A stretch of DNA of 64,000 nucleotides from Gigaspora rosea (GCA_003550325.1 QKWP01001078.1:89141-153140); one strand, 5' to 3'. Shown: positions 1 through 11,931, counted from the stretch's first letter. Numbers and translations: made by a program. The notes: generated by a model not told the origin, from the sequence alone.

Positions 1-19
1 ACCGAATTTTGGAAAAAGT

Positions 20-151
20 ATAGTCAAATACTACACCAAATAACAATCAATTGGCATACACATTAACCGTATGCCAAATTATGTTGAATCATAATTTTGA
101 CAAGTTGGTTATGGATGATGTAGTTAAGAAAAAAAGACTGGAGAGAAATGT
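20..151 (+). CDS. Possible internal exon of an unrecognised gene
   Basis: An open stretch of about 44 codons is bounded by splice-like signals: a TATAG acceptor just before it and GTAAGT just after an AGAAATGTT end. The translation is hydrophilic and ends in a Lys/Arg-rich segment (MDDVVKKKRLERNV). No family is recognised and no neighbouring exon was found, because the window edge cuts the locus. It could equally be chance open sequence. The tightness of both splice-like signals is the only support. Confidence 0.2.
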
Positions 152-206
152 TGTAAGTAATATATAATTAAATATATTTATTTAATTTAAACTTTTTAAA
201 ATAATT

Positions 207-289
207 CGAACTAATAATCAGATTACCTGATAAAAACCTTTCTCCCCTAATTCGATATTTATAAATGAACCTAACCATTATCTTAATAA
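207..289. repeat. Left flank of the transposon, duplicate of 32040-32128
   Basis: This block is nearly identical to 32040-32128, the stretch just past the stop codon of the Sel1 gene at 32.15-33.26 kb. At 289 the match breaks, and it resumes at 12074, showing that everything between was inserted. The intact site at 32127-32140 reads CTTAATAAATATAACC; here it is split after ATAA. Confidence 0.85.
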
Positions 290-295
290 GACAAA

Positions 296-440
296 TGTCG
301 GGGCTGAAGCTGGAAATGGCTGAAGCTGGCAATCACATGATAATCTGATAATCATTCTGATGATTATCTACTTCGGCTTGATCGTCGGCTTGATCGTCGG
401 CCTGAGCGTCAGCTTGAGCGTTGGCGGCTGCATATTGTTT
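296..440 (+). repeat. Left TIR of the 11.8 kb transposon
   Basis: Pairs inverted with 11932-12073. It contains internal short repeats: GGCTGAAGCTGG-type near the tip, then repeated GATCGTCGGCTT-type units in the inner half. Divergence between the two TIRs increases inward. Confidence 0.85.
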
Positions 441-469
441 CACATTATTAACCTATTTATGACGCTTAA

Positions 470-2520
470 TACAAAGCCACAAATAATAACCGTCTCCCAC
501 CCTTAAAAAAAATAGTAGCCCTAGTGGTTCTTTTAGATTTTACTATTGTAATATTCTGAAAGAACTACTAGCTCTACTGATCTTTTTTATTGGCTTTCAT
601 AAAGACTATTTTTTTAAATGTTCAAGATAGCGTTATGGTGAAATTTCATCAAAATCTTGAAAGGAGCGAAAATTTAGGGTTACAGGCTTCTATATAAAAG
701 AAGTGCTATATTTTTTGGGGGTTATAATGATTTAAAGACCTTACTATAAACAAAAAAAAGGGTTAGTTTTAATTTTCGTGGTTCTTTTAGTTTTCGTAAC
801 CACACACTTGAATTTACCGTAGTGAACCTAACAAAATTCAAATGCAAGAAGAAGAGTAGGTTAGTAGGCGGTATCAGTTTTAGTTATTTCAATAGCATAC
901 TTAGCTTAAACATGTTATAGGGACTTGAATCTGAGGTTCAAGCTCTAAGAAAGAAAAAAGGTTAGTGGCTATTAGTTTTTGTATTTTTTTTTCATTTAGT
1001 TTTCGCAACAACGTACTTACTCTGAACTTCTTACAGAAAAAAATAGTAGTTTTTTAGTTTTTTAGTTTTCATATTTAATGGCATGATTTACAACACAAGA
1101 AACTAAATTGGCCGTGGTTCTTTTAGTTTTCATAAGTGTATATACCTTGGGCTTATTACAGAAAACCTGAATACAAGAATCAGGATGCTAAGCTTAAAGA
1201 AAAAAAAATGGTTTGTATTTTTGCTATTGGTTTTTCATGATTCTTTTACTTTTTATAATACATACTCACCTTGAACTTTATTACAGAGAACCTGAACGAA
1301 GAAGTCTAGGTGCCAAGCATAATGAAAAAAAGTATATGTCTATTAGCTTTAGTGGTTCTTTTAGTTCTTATTAATGGTATCTTACTTTGAATTTATTATA
1401 GGGAACCCAAGAAAGTGAATTTCAAAGTGCCAGGGAACATAAATTCAAGTGCAAGCAAAAAAAAAGTTTGTTTTTTGGCTATTAGTTTTCGTAGTTTTTA
1501 GTTTTCATAGCTGCACTTATCTTGAACTTTTAACAGCGTTTCTGAACGTGAGGAATTCAAATGCCAAGCAAAAAAAAAAAAGTATAACATTTTGACTATT
1601 AGCATTCGTGGTTCTTTTATTTTCATAATCATGTACTTATCTTGAACTTATTATTACAGAAAGCCTGAACGTGAGGAATTCAAGTGCCAATTAAAAAAAA
1701 AGTTTGTATTCTATTTGCATTTGTGTGATTTTTAGTTTTCGTAACTATGTATTTATCTAAGCTTATTATTACAGAAAGCCTGTACGTGAAAAATTCAAGT
1801 GCCAAACAAAAAAAAGGTTTGTATTTCCATTGGCATTCGTGGTTCTTTTAATTTTCACAACCATGTATTTATCTTGAGCTTATTGTTACAGAAAGCCAAA
1901 ACTCAAGTGCAAAGCAAAAAAAAAAGTTTGTATTTCGACTATTAGCATTTGTAGTTCTTTAGTTTTCATAATCATGTACTTATCTTGAACTTATTATTAC
2001 AGAATGCCTGTACGTGAGGAATTCAAGTGCAAAGCAAAAAAAAATTTGCATTTTGACTATTAGCATTCGTGGTTTTTTTAGTTTTCATAATCATGTACTT
2101 GAACTTATTATTACAGAAAGTCTAAATATGAGAAATTCAAGTGCCAATTAAAAAAAAAAGTTTGTATTTCTATTGGCATTCATGGTTTTTAGTTTTCATA
2201 ATCGTGTATTTATCTTGAGCTTATTATTACAGAAAGCCTGTACGTGAGAAATTCAAGTGCAAAGCAAAAAAAAAAAGTTTGTATTTCCATTGGCATTCGC
2301 GGTTCTTTTCGTTTAATAACCGTGCCATGTATTTATCTTGAGCTTATTATTACAGAAAGAGGAATTCAAGTATCAAGCAAAAAAAAAACAAAAAGGTTTG
2401 TATTTCTATTAGCATTTGTGGTTCTTTTAGTTTTTATAAATGCGTATTTATCTTGAACTTATTATTGCATAGTGTCCGAATCTAAAATTCAAGTCAAAAA
2501 AAAAAGAGGTTGATTTAATT
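470..2520 (+). repeat. Left subterminal tandem array (~115-120 bp units)
   Basis: Diverged head-to-tail units, best conserved from about 1440 to 2460. Each holds, in order, GGTTCTTTTAGTTTTC, a CTTGAACTTATTATTACAG block, a CCTGTACGTGAGGAATTC block, GTGCAAAGC and an A run of 8-11. The units run opposite to those of the right array at 5.6-11.7 kb, so the arrays are large inverted subterminal repeats. Units decay toward the left TIR. The small open frames here are products of the repeat. Confidence 0.8.
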
Positions 2521-2599
2521 TTTATGTTCTGAATATGTTGAAAAGGTGCCTCAGGATTGTGTTATAAGAAACAATGACTGCTATATTCTAAGCCATAAC

Positions 2600-2790
2600 A
2601 GAAACGCACTAACCCTAACTATCGGAAACGCGCTAACTCTAACCATCGGAAACACGCTAATTCTAGTCATCGGAAACGCGCTAACCCTAGCTAGCCATCG
2701 GAAACGCACAACTCCAACAATTAGTCACGTGCTAACCCTAACGCGCTTACCTAATCAGGCACGTGCTAACCCTAACTATTGACACGTGCC
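2600..2790 (+). repeat. Short tandem repeat with CTAACCCTAAC core
   Basis: About six diverged ~25 bp units combine ATCGGAAACGCG with CTAACCCTAAC; the last units change to CACGTGCTAACCCTAAC. It lies directly before the integrase remnant. CCCTAA resembles telomeric repeats, but the spacing and the GGAAACGC part make this a minisatellite and not a telomere. Confidence 0.7.
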
Positions 2791-3872
2791 AACTTTGTGG
2801 CATGTGATTTGTTTATTTTTTAGCACGTGCTGATTTTATTTAAATAGTCATATTTCCCATATTTCAATTATGCTGGCAATTCCAAAACTTCCCGGAACTC
2901 CAGCTGAATATAAAGATATTGTCGAGTACCTCAAATCGAAAAAAATACCTGAATCTATCCATGATCCATCGGCGAAGTGTAAATTTACAAGTCGTTGTAG
3001 TAAATTTGAGTTGGATGAAAATGAAATACTTTATCTTTCTGCTATTTTTAAAAATGGCCAAGTAGTATTTGATAAAGTTGTATAGTACCAAGATATAATG
3101 TAGAGATGCGTGGTTTATTGTTGAAAAATTTTCATGACCAATTTAATCATAGAAGCTATCATAAAACCTTTTCTGCTCTTTCAGAAAAGCATATTGGTAT
3201 AACCCAAACTGAGGTTCAGGCTTATATTAACGAGTGTTCAGTTTGTGCTATTAACTTATCTATTAAAGAAAAACTGATATGAAATCAGTTATTTCTGTGG
3301 CAACATAGCGACGTATTCAAATTGATTTAATTGACTTTCATGATTTTGCAAATGTTAATTACGGGCTTGCGTGGTTACTTACATGCGTTTGTACATTTTC
3401 CAAATTTTTTATTGCGGTTCCTATGAAAAACAAAGAGGCAGGTATGGTTGCTGCGTATTTGGTCAAAGATGTTTTTAGAATTTTTGGCCCACCAACAATT
3501 CTTCAAAGTGACAATGGAAAAGAATTTGAAGGAATTGTTAAGCAAGTTTGCGAAACCCTTAATATAAAAATTAAACATGGACGCCCTAGGCACCCTCAGT
3601 CCCAAGGACAGGTAGAGCAGCTTAACCAAACCATTGGTCATGGGTTCACAAAATTGCTGTGGGATAAGAATAATCAACTTCAAAAAAAAAATTGGGTCGA
3701 CGTATTAGATACTTTCGTAATGTCTTATAATTCAACTGTGCATACAGCACATAAACGTACACCTCATGAAGTTATGTTCAGCTGGAAAATGCACTGCGTT
3801 TATGATACACCTGATACTAATCAAGACAATGAAATGAATGTAGATATTTTGATAGCAGATCGAGCAGATGAA

Positions 3873-3948
3873 AACGAAGCAGATGAAGCAGATGAAGCAG
3901 ATGAAGCAGACAAAGCAGACAAAGCAGACAAAGCAGACAAAGCAAACG
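3873..3948 (+). repeat. In-frame GCAGAY-RAA coding repeat
   Basis: Nine-base units encode (E/K)AD repeats within the integrase linker, first glutamate-rich and then lysine-rich. The switch from GAAGCAGAT to AAAGCAGAC units suggests two rounds of local expansion. It is a likely site of replication slippage. Confidence 0.8.
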
Positions 3949-4104
3949 TAAATAGTGCTTTGGCAGATATAAATAATTCTGAGACAGTTGTAAATCAACA
4001 TATCTTACAAGTATTGCAAGTTCAAGAGGTTAGAGCTAATAGTATAAAGTTAAATAATATAAACTGGAATTTTTATTTTTTTATTTTTTTATTTTTTTTT
4101 TGTG

Positions 4105-5113
4105 TTAAAGTTCCCGCTTTGGGTGAGAGTTTATTTAATCAAGCCTGTGGATCAAGGGCGCCTCTTTGGGCGCACCCACAATTGAGTTACATTGAATGAG
4201 AGTACAACTAGCCACACGTACAACTTTTGGTTGTCTAATTTAAGTAGTCCGCCCGAAGGTTCTACACTAGTTGCCATACCTACAACCCAACTAGGGGATT
4301 GCCTATTTAAACTCTCTGGTCCAACGCTTCGCATGTCAATCCTACTTGTGATCACCGGTACAGCCCTCCGATACATTAGTCAGTCGAAGACAGTCCCGGA
4401 TGCTACCTACATCCCCTTAGGACTAATTTATCCTCGCGGGTAAACTTGGTAGAGCAGTCCTTGTCCTACACAGGTATTACCTACACTTCAGTAACTTACG
4501 CACTCACCGAGGCAAGCAACTTGCAGTCAGGGGGTACCTAACAGCTATCATTACCTACTTCTGCCCTTGTAAGGTTCACACCGACCCCGGTACCCACCAT
4601 TACTTTTCTACCGGTCCATCACCGGGTGCCCTAAACTTCCAAACCAGTTGGCCCGGAAGGGTTGATCTACCCAGCATTAGGTGCTACTATAGTTTTTCTT
4701 CCCTGGTACCTAATTCCAGAACATAGGTCCTTTTTCTCCGGTACGACTCCGGCAGCCAGGTTGGTGGACCCTCTCCTCCGAAGGTCATGTCGTCCAGTTC
4801 TCCAGCTCCGGTTTCCGATATTCCGGTTCTGGTAGCACCGTCAAAGATCGTTGCTACCTCCTTACTTGGGACTTTCCAAATGGGTTTCCATTTCCCCGGT
4901 TCCTTGGATTTGTCTGTATCACCAGACACAACTTCACCCGAAAGCTTCCATTCAAGATGGTAACCAAGGACTACAGGTAATATACACAACCGATCGACAG
5001 GAAATGGTTACCGTAACACAGGTCTATTTTTTCAAAGCGTCGCCAGTGGGATTTGAACCCTAGACCTGCCACTTGGGGGTGACAACTTACCAACTTCCCT
5101 AAGTTGCCACACC
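4105..5113 (-). mobile_element. ~1 kb GC-rich retroposon with tRNA-derived head (SINE-like)
   Basis: Read on the minus strand, it starts with a tRNA-like head (5113 to about 5030), continues through ~900 bases of clearly higher GC content than the surroundings, and ends in an A/T-rich tail next to TTTTATTTTTTT-type runs at 4071-4104. A similar T-rich word (TTTTATTTTTTTTTTG) lies at the other edge (about 5114-5131), a possible target duplication, though low complexity makes it unreliable. It is inserted in the integrase gene, whose coding sequence resumes beyond it. A 100-codon minus-strand open frame (4687-4989) is of unknown family and may be non-coding. At ~1 kb it is long for a SINE; a chimera or an unrecognised retroelement end is possible. 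Confidence 0.55.
5030..5111 (-). other. tRNA-derived head with Pol III A and B boxes
   Basis: On the minus strand, 5101-5087 reads TAGGGAAGTTGGTAA, close to a tRNA A box, and 5060-5048 reads GGGTTCAAATCCC, a B box and T-loop. Spacing fits a tRNA gene, but the T stem holds only three pairs and the acceptor ends do not pair well. It is best read as an internal Pol III promoter of a retroposon and not a working tRNA. Confidence 0.65.
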
Positions 5114-5418
5114 CTTTTATTTTTTTTTTGTTATTAGTCCGTAAACTCTATACTAGGAAAATATTACACAAAACTTTGTCAACAAGGAAGTGTTCACAGA
5201 AAAAAACAGCGAATAATACAATCGAATCAGGAACCATAGTCAACATCACGCCAGACCATGATACTAATCCGCACACCCGAAAAAGAAAATTACATCCAAC
5301 ATTTTTACAGCAAGGTATTTTTAAAAGACTAACATCAAATAACCATATAGCTATTGTTGAAATAGAAGGAAAAAATGTACCCGTTCCAATAACCCGAGTC
5401 AAAGTTTTAAAATCGTAA

Positions 5419-5619
5419 AATTTTTATTTTTTAAAAAAAGTACTTTTTTTTAAAAAAAAGTTTTTTTTTTTTTTGAACAATTTTTTTTTTAAGAAAAATT
5501 TAAAAATTTTCTATATGTGTATATATTTTTTATACAATTTTTTTTTTGTAAATATTCAATAAAAAAACAAATTGTTTAAAGTATAAGCTTTTTTTTTAAA
5601 CTCGCATTCGCATTCAAGT
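5419..5619. other. Poly-T/poly-A rich spacer
   Basis: Runs of T and A follow the integrase stop codon. AATAAA-like words (about 5557) could end the transposase transcript. Nothing else is seen. Confidence 0.4.
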
Positions 5620-6074
5620 ATGCACACTACCTTGAAAATTAAAAAAAAAAGAATTAGCATTCGAATACTTAGCATTATGAAACTAAACGTTCGTGATTAT
5701 TATGTTCCCTTTAATAAATTCGAGTATACAACCATGAAACTAAGAAAACCAGGAAAGCTAATTGTCAAATCTAAAACTTTTTTTTCTCTCGAATTTCTCA
5801 CTATACAAAAGTTTGAAACACAGCTATGAAAACGAAAAAAAACTATGAAAACTAATAGCAAAAAACAAACCTTTTTTGCTCATGCCTAAATTTTTTAGCA
5901 CTTTAAAATTCAAATTTCTGGGTTTCTATAATAAGTTCAAGGTAAGTAAAACTAGGAAAACTAAAAGAACTACGAATGTCAATACAAACCTTTCTTATTC
6001 TTGGCACTTGAATTCTTCACATAAGGCTTTCTGTAGCAATAATGGTTATAAAAACTAAAAGAACTACAAATTAT

Positions 6075-6430
6075 CGGGTTGAAATTATTGACTAATTAAG
6101 CCGATTTTATAAAAATCAGCTAAACCGGCTGGGCTGAGCCAGCTAAATATTAAATCAGGTAAATTGCATTTACGTGTACATACTGTATATCTTATCATTA
6201 CACATGTATTAGAGGTGGGTCCGTGGCTAAAAATGTGTACTCGATTAAAAGCGAATATTCTGTTATACATAATTTGTGAATATTTTATGAATACTAAATT
6301 ACATAAAATTCAAGGGTTAGAATGTGAATAATCTAATCTATTTGATTATTTTTGAGTATAGTGACTAAGCTGGTTTTTTGAAAATTCGATCACTTAGTCG
6401 GCTAAGTCGACTAAGTTCAAATCGACTAAT
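6075..6430. mobile_element. ~350 bp insertion interrupting the right array
   Basis: The 120 bp periodicity stops here. The segment carries GACTAATTAAGCCGA near its left end and several TTAGTCGGCTAAG-type words near its right end, partly inverted with respect to each other, as expected for a small TIR element. No clear target duplication was found. Confidence 0.4.
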
Positions 6431-7066
6431 ATCCATACCACACAAATGCTAATAGTTAAAATATAAATTTTTTTTTGCTTGATATCTAAAATTTCTCACA
6501 TACAGGTTTTCTGTAATAATGAGCTTAAGATGAGTACACGGTTATGAAAACTAAAAGAACCACAAATACCAATAGAAATACAAACCTTTTTTTTTCTTTT
6601 TGCTTGGCACTTGAACTCCTCTTTCTGTAATAATAAGTTCAAGATAAGTACACGGTTATGAAACTAAAAGAACTATGAATCAAAATACAAACCTTTTTTT
6701 TTTTTTGCATTGACTTGAATTCCTCACGTATAGGCTTTCTGTAGTAATAATCAAGATAAGTACACGATTATGAAAACTAAAAGAACTATGAATGCTAATA
6801 GAAATACAACCTTTTTTTTTTGCTTCACATTTGAATTCCTCTTTCTGTAATAATAAGCTCAAGAAAAGTACATGGTTATGAAAACTAAAAGAACTATGAA
6901 TACTAATAGTCAAAATACAAACCTTTTTTTTGCTTTGCACTTGAATTCCTTACGTACAGACTTTCTGAATAATAAGTTCAAGATAAATATATGGTTATGA
7001 AAACTAGAAGAAATACGAAAGCTAATAGCCAAAATACAAACCTTATTTTTTTTTGCTTTGCACTTA

Positions 7067-7545
7067 CTGTCAAGTGGAGGTGCTATTCTGGTACTGATGA
7101 TCTAACTCAATTTGGGGTACCTTAGGTACATCCACGAACACACACAGTGTTTTGCAACACCTTACTTTGGCCCTGAAGCAACCACTACCTTTATAGATCA
7201 CACACGACTACAAGAGAACTAAAGGGAAGGGTTTGTATTTACTTTATTACAAGTTTCAATAATTCGAAAAGAGAAAACTGGATTTGCTTATCATTTTATT
7301 TATACAAATTGATTTTATCAAACTATAAATCGATGACACATTTTTAATGCAAAGATAGCGCACAAACATGTACAAACTATTAATAGACTATGCATGAGAT
7401 TTAATCGATTTACACTTATTACCCAGACCGTCACGGGTATCATGTGCACACGTGTCATCGTGAACCAAGTTTACGATCGAGATCCCAACCTTCGAAGCCA
7501 AGCATTCACAAACATAATACACAGGGATTTGGTTGTCACTATGAT
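7067..7545. mobile_element. Insert copy 1 flanked by ACTTA (LTR-like or small element)
   Basis: A 479 bp non-array segment begins CTGTCAAGTGG and is flanked by ACTTA (7062-7066 and 7546-7550). It is shared with 8471-8932 and 9834-10196. It starts TGT after one base and has no gene. It could be a solo LTR, but no matching internal region is present. Confidence 0.5.
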
Positions 7546-8470
7546 ACTTACATATAGGCTTTCTGTAATAATAAGCTCAAGATAAATACACAGTTATGAA
7601 ATCTAAAAGAACCACGAATGCTAACAAACCCTATTTTTTGTTTTACTTTGTATTTGAATTTCTCACATACAGACTTTCTAAGCATGATTATAAAAAACTA
7701 AAAGAACCACGAATGCTAATAGTAAAAATACAAGCTTTTTTTTTTTTGCTTGGCACTTGAATTCCTTATGTATGGGCTTTCTGTAATAATAGCAAGATAA
7801 GTACACGGTTATAAAAACTAAAAGAACCACGAATGCTAATAGTCAAATACAAACCTTATTCTTTTTTGTTTTGTACTTGAATTCCTCTTTAATAATAAGC
7901 TCAAGATAAGTACTCAGTTATGAAAACTAAAAGAACCACAAATGCTAATAGTCAAAATACAAACCTTATTTTTTTTTTTTTTGCTTTGTACTTGAATACC
8001 TCACGTACAGGCTTTCTGTAGTAATAAGTTCAAGATAAGTACACGATTAATGAAAACTAAAAAAACCATGAATGCAAATAAAAATACAACCTGTTTTTTT
8101 TTTTTTTTTTGCTTAGCACTCGAATTTCTCTTTCTGTAATAATCAAGTCAAGATAAGTACACGGTTATGAAAACTAAAAGAACCACGAGTGCTAATAGTC
8201 AAAATACAAACCTTTTTTTTTTGTTTTGCACTTGAATTCCTTACGTACAGACTTTCTGTAATAATAAGTTCAAGATAGTACACAGTTATGAAAACTAAAA
8301 GAACTATGAATACTAATTACAAACCTTGATTTTTTTGCTTTGCACTTGAATTCCTCATATACAGACTTTCTGTAATAATAAGTTCAAGATAAATACACAA
8401 TTATGAAAACTAAAAGAACTACGAATGCTAATAGCCAAATACAAACCTTTTTTTTTTTGCTTTGCACTTA

Positions 8471-8932
8471 CTGTCAAGTGGGTATGCACCAGGTGCTATT
8501 CTGGTGCTAATATAACTCAATTTGGGGTACCTTAGGTTCATCCACGAACATACACAGCATTTGGCGAAACCTTACTTTGGCCCTGGAGCAACCACTACCT
8601 TTATAGAGCACACACGACCACAAGGGAACTAAAGGGAACTAAAGAGTTTGTATTTACTTTATTACAAGTTTCAATAATTCAAAAAGAGAAAACTGGATTT
8701 GCTTACCATTCTATTTATATAAATTGATTTTATAAAACTATAAATCGACAAACTACACTTTTATGTACAAACTATTAATAGACTATGCAAATCGATTTAT
8801 ACTTATTACCCAGACCATAACAGGCATCACATGCTCACGTGACATCGTGAACCAAGTTCACGATCGAGATCCCAACCTTCGAAGTCAAGCATTCACGAAC
8901 GTAATACACAGGGAATTGGTTGTCACCATGAT
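8471..8932. mobile_element. Insert copy 2 flanked by ACTTA
   Basis: A 462 bp copy of the 7067 insert, with ACTTA at 8466-8470 and 8933-8937. It lies in the same position within the higher-order unit, so it probably spread by duplication of the ~1.4 kb block and not by new insertion. Confidence 0.55.
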
Positions 8933-9833
8933 ACTTACATATAGGCTTTCTGTAATAATAAGCTCAAGATAAATACATGGTTATGAAATCTAAAAGAACC
9001 ACGAATGCAAATAATCAAATACAAACCCTATTTTTTGTTTTGCTTTGTATTTGAATTCCTCACATACAGAACCACGAATGCTAATAGTCAAAATACAAGC
9101 TTTTTTTTTTTGCTTGGCACTCGAATTCCTCATGTACGGGCTTTCTGTAATAATAGCTCAAGATAAGTACACGGTTATAAAAACTAAAAGAACCACGAAT
9201 GCTAATAGTCAAAATACAAACCTTATTTTTTTTTGTTTTGTACTTGAATTCCTCTTTAATAATAAGCTCAAGATAAGTACACGGTTATGAAAACTAAAAG
9301 AACCACAAATGCTAATAGTCAAAATATAAAACTTATTATTTTTTTTTTTGCTTTGCACTTGAATACCTCACGTACAGGCTTTCTGTAGTAATAAGTTCAA
9401 GATAAGTACACGATTAATGAAAACTAAAAAAACTATGAATGCCAATAAAAATACCTGTTTTTTTTTTGCTTAGCACTCGAATTCCTCTTTCTGTAATAAT
9501 CAACTCAAGATAAGTACACGGTTATGAAAACTAAAAGAACCACGAGTGCTAATGGTAAAAATACGAACCTTTTTTTTTTTTACTTTGCACTTGAATTCCT
9601 CACGTACAGACTTTCTGTAATAATAAGTTCAAGATAAGTACACAGTTATGAAAACTAAAAGAACTATGAATGCTAATTACAAACCTTAATTTTTTTGCTT
9701 TGCACTTGAATTCCTCATGTACAGACTTTCTGTAATAATAAGTTCAAGATAAATACAAAGTTATGAAAACTAAAAGAACTACGAATGCTAATAGCCAAAA
9801 TACAAACCTTTTGTTTTTTTTGCTTTGCACTTA

Positions 9834-10196
9834 CTGTCAAGTGGGTATGCATCAGGTGCTATTCTGGTGCTGATCTAACTCAATTCGGGGTACCTTAGGT
9901 TCACCCACAAACACACACAACGTTTGGTGATACCTTACTTTGGCCCTGGAGCAACGCCACTACCTTTATAGAGCACACACGACCACAAGGAAACTAAAGG
10001 GTTAGTATTTACTTTATTACAATTTTATTTCAATAATTTCGAAAAGAGAGAACCGGATTTGCTTACAAATCCTTGATTTAATCGATTTATACTTATTACC
10101 CAGACCGTCACGGGATCACATGTCACGATCGAGATCCAACCTTCGAAGCCAAGCATTTCATGAATGTAATACACGGGATTTGGTTGTCACCATGAC
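9834..10196. mobile_element. Insert copy 3, shortened
   Basis: A 363 bp copy of the same insert with an internal loss of about 100 bases around 10060. The right edge reads ACACTTACA in place of ATACTTACA. It marks the third higher-order unit. Confidence 0.5.
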
Positions 10197-11931
10197 ACTT
10201 ACATATAGGCTTTTTGTAATAATAAGCTCAAGATAAATACATGGTTCTAAAAACTAAAAGAACCACGAATGCTAATAATCAAATACAAACCCTATTTTTT
10301 GTTTTGCTTTGTATTTGAATTCCTCACATACAGACTTTCTAAGCATGATTATGAAAAACTAAAAGAACCATGAGTGCTAATAGTCAAAATACAAGCTTTT
10401 TTTTTTTTTGCTTGGCACTAAAATTCCTCTTTCTGTAATAATAAGCTCAAGATAAATACACGCTTATAAAAACTAAAAGAACCACGAATGCTAATAGTCA
10501 AAATACAAACATTCTTTTTTGCTTGGCACTTGAATTCCTCTTTCTATAATAATAAGCTCAAGATAAGTACACATAATGAAAACTAAAAGAACCACAAATG
10601 CTAATAGTCAAAATACAAACCTTATTTTTTTTTTTGCTTTGCACTTGAATACCTCATGTACAGGCTTTCTATAGTAATAAGATCAAGATAAGTACACGAT
10701 TATGAAACTAAAAGAACCACGAATGCCAATAAAAGTACAAACTTTTTTTTTTTTTTTGTTTAGCACTCGAATTCCTCTTTTCGTAATAATAAACTCAAGA
10801 TAAGTACACGGTTATGAAAACTAAAAGAACCACAACTAATAGTCAAAATACAAATCTTATTTTTTTTGCTTTGCACTTGAATTCCTCATGTACAGGCTTT
10901 CTGTAGTAATAAGATCAAGATAAGTACACGATTATGAAAACTAAAAGAGCCACGAATGCTAATAGTCAAAATACAAACCTTTTTTTTTTTTGATTTGCAC
11001 TTGAATTCCGGCTTTCTATAATAATAAGCTCAAGATAAGTACATGATTATTAAAAATAAAAAACCACGAATGTTAATAGTAAAGTACAACCATTTTTTTT
11101 AAAGTTTGGCTCAAGATAAGTACACGGGTATGAAAACTGAAAGAACCAGTATGCTAATAGTCGAAATACTTTTCTTTTTTTTTGTTTATGATTCACTTTT
11201 TCTGTTCGTTGAAATTCACGCGTTTAGGTTCCCTATAATAAATTCAATTTAAGTAAAAAACTACAAGACTAACAGAACCATGAAAATTAACAGTCAAAAT
11301 GCATACCTTTTTATTTCTTTTTTTTCTATGCATAGCACTTGAATTTCTCCCATTCAGTTCTCTGTAATAAAAATAAGTGCACCATTACAAAAACAAAAGA
11401 GCCACAACATTTTAAAGCACCTGAATTTTCGCGCATTCAAATTCCCTATAATAAGTTCATAGTGGTAAGTACACATCCATAAACTAAAAAGAACCACGAG
11501 CATAATAGCAGAATAGTAAAACTACAATAACCTTTTTTTTTTTTTTTCTCAGCTGAAATTTCGACGCATTCAAGTTTTACTTATAAAAAGATCAGTAGTC
11601 TTCGGGATCCTTATAGAATTCTGAAGTTCGAGAAAACTAAAAGAACCACGAAGACTATTAACCTTTTTTCAGAAGTGGCTCATTTGACTTTGATACGTTC
11701 GTAGAGTCAGTACATGTGACAGATTAAAATGAAATCAGATTAAAATGAAATATGTATAATATTAAAAAATTAACAGGCCACCGAAAAATAGGACGCATTT
11801 TTTAGGGTTATGGGTTAAAGTTTTAGAGTAGAGTTTATGTTAAACGAGTATAAATAGAAAGCCACATTCATAAGCACATTTGATTCGCATTAGCCATACC
11901 GGTAAATAGATAGACAACAATACGTGACACA

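Larger units (their letters stand above)
2870..5418 (+). pseudogene. Integrase/transposase of the 11.8 kb element, frameshifted and split
   Basis: The sequence encodes a retrotransposon-like integrase that would cut and join element ends. The N-terminal part starts at ATG 2870. After a frame change near 3088 comes an H2C2 zinc finger (HDQFNH...H then CSVC, about 3130-3250). A second frame change falls in an A run near 3270 and an in-frame TAG lies at 3306-3308. The rve core follows, with D in QIDLIDF (about 3324), D in SDNGKEF (3510) and E in GQVEQLN (3615), 34 residues between the last two. HPQSQGQVEQ is typical of the family often annotated as KRAB-A domain-containing 2-like integrases. An acidic repeat (ADEADEADKADK) follows at 3873-3948. 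The reading frame is then broken by the nested retroposon and resumes at about 5130-5418 with a basic, SH3-like C-terminal segment (GTIVNITPD...GIFKRL...PITRVKVLKS). The catalytic triad is present, but the gene cannot give a full protein as read. Confidence 0.8.
5620..11690 (-). repeat. Right subterminal tandem array (~120 bp units), inverted to the left array
   Basis: Some 35-45 units of about 120 bp contain, on the plus strand, a T run, GCTTTGCACTTGAATTCC, a CTTTCTGTAATAATAAG block, ATAAGTACACGGTTATG, AAAACTAAAAGAACC and ACGAATGCTAATAG. They are the reverse complement of the left units. Superimposed is a ~1.4 kb higher-order repeat, marked by copies of a 0.36-0.48 kb insert at 7067, 8471 and 9834. 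Units fade beyond 11.0 kb. Open frames here (for example 6680-6940, 9045-9290) arise from the repeat. Confidence 0.85.

Noticed and set aside
2600..2790. Interstitial telomere
   Set aside because: CTAACCCTAAC is always interrupted by ATCGGAAACGCG-type sequence; there is no run of pure telomere units.
3732..4001. Cys/Phe-rich minus-strand protein
   Set aside because: Antisense of the acidic EADEAD repeat of the integrase.
5030..5111. Functional tRNA gene on the minus strand
   Set aside because: A and B boxes are good, but the acceptor and T stems pair poorly, and it continues directly into a ~1 kb retroposon body.
7394..8972. Two related 63-69 residue proteins (7394-7585 and 8763-8972)
   Set aside because: They are the same segment of the amplified ACTTA-flanked insert; frames are not maintained in the third copy.
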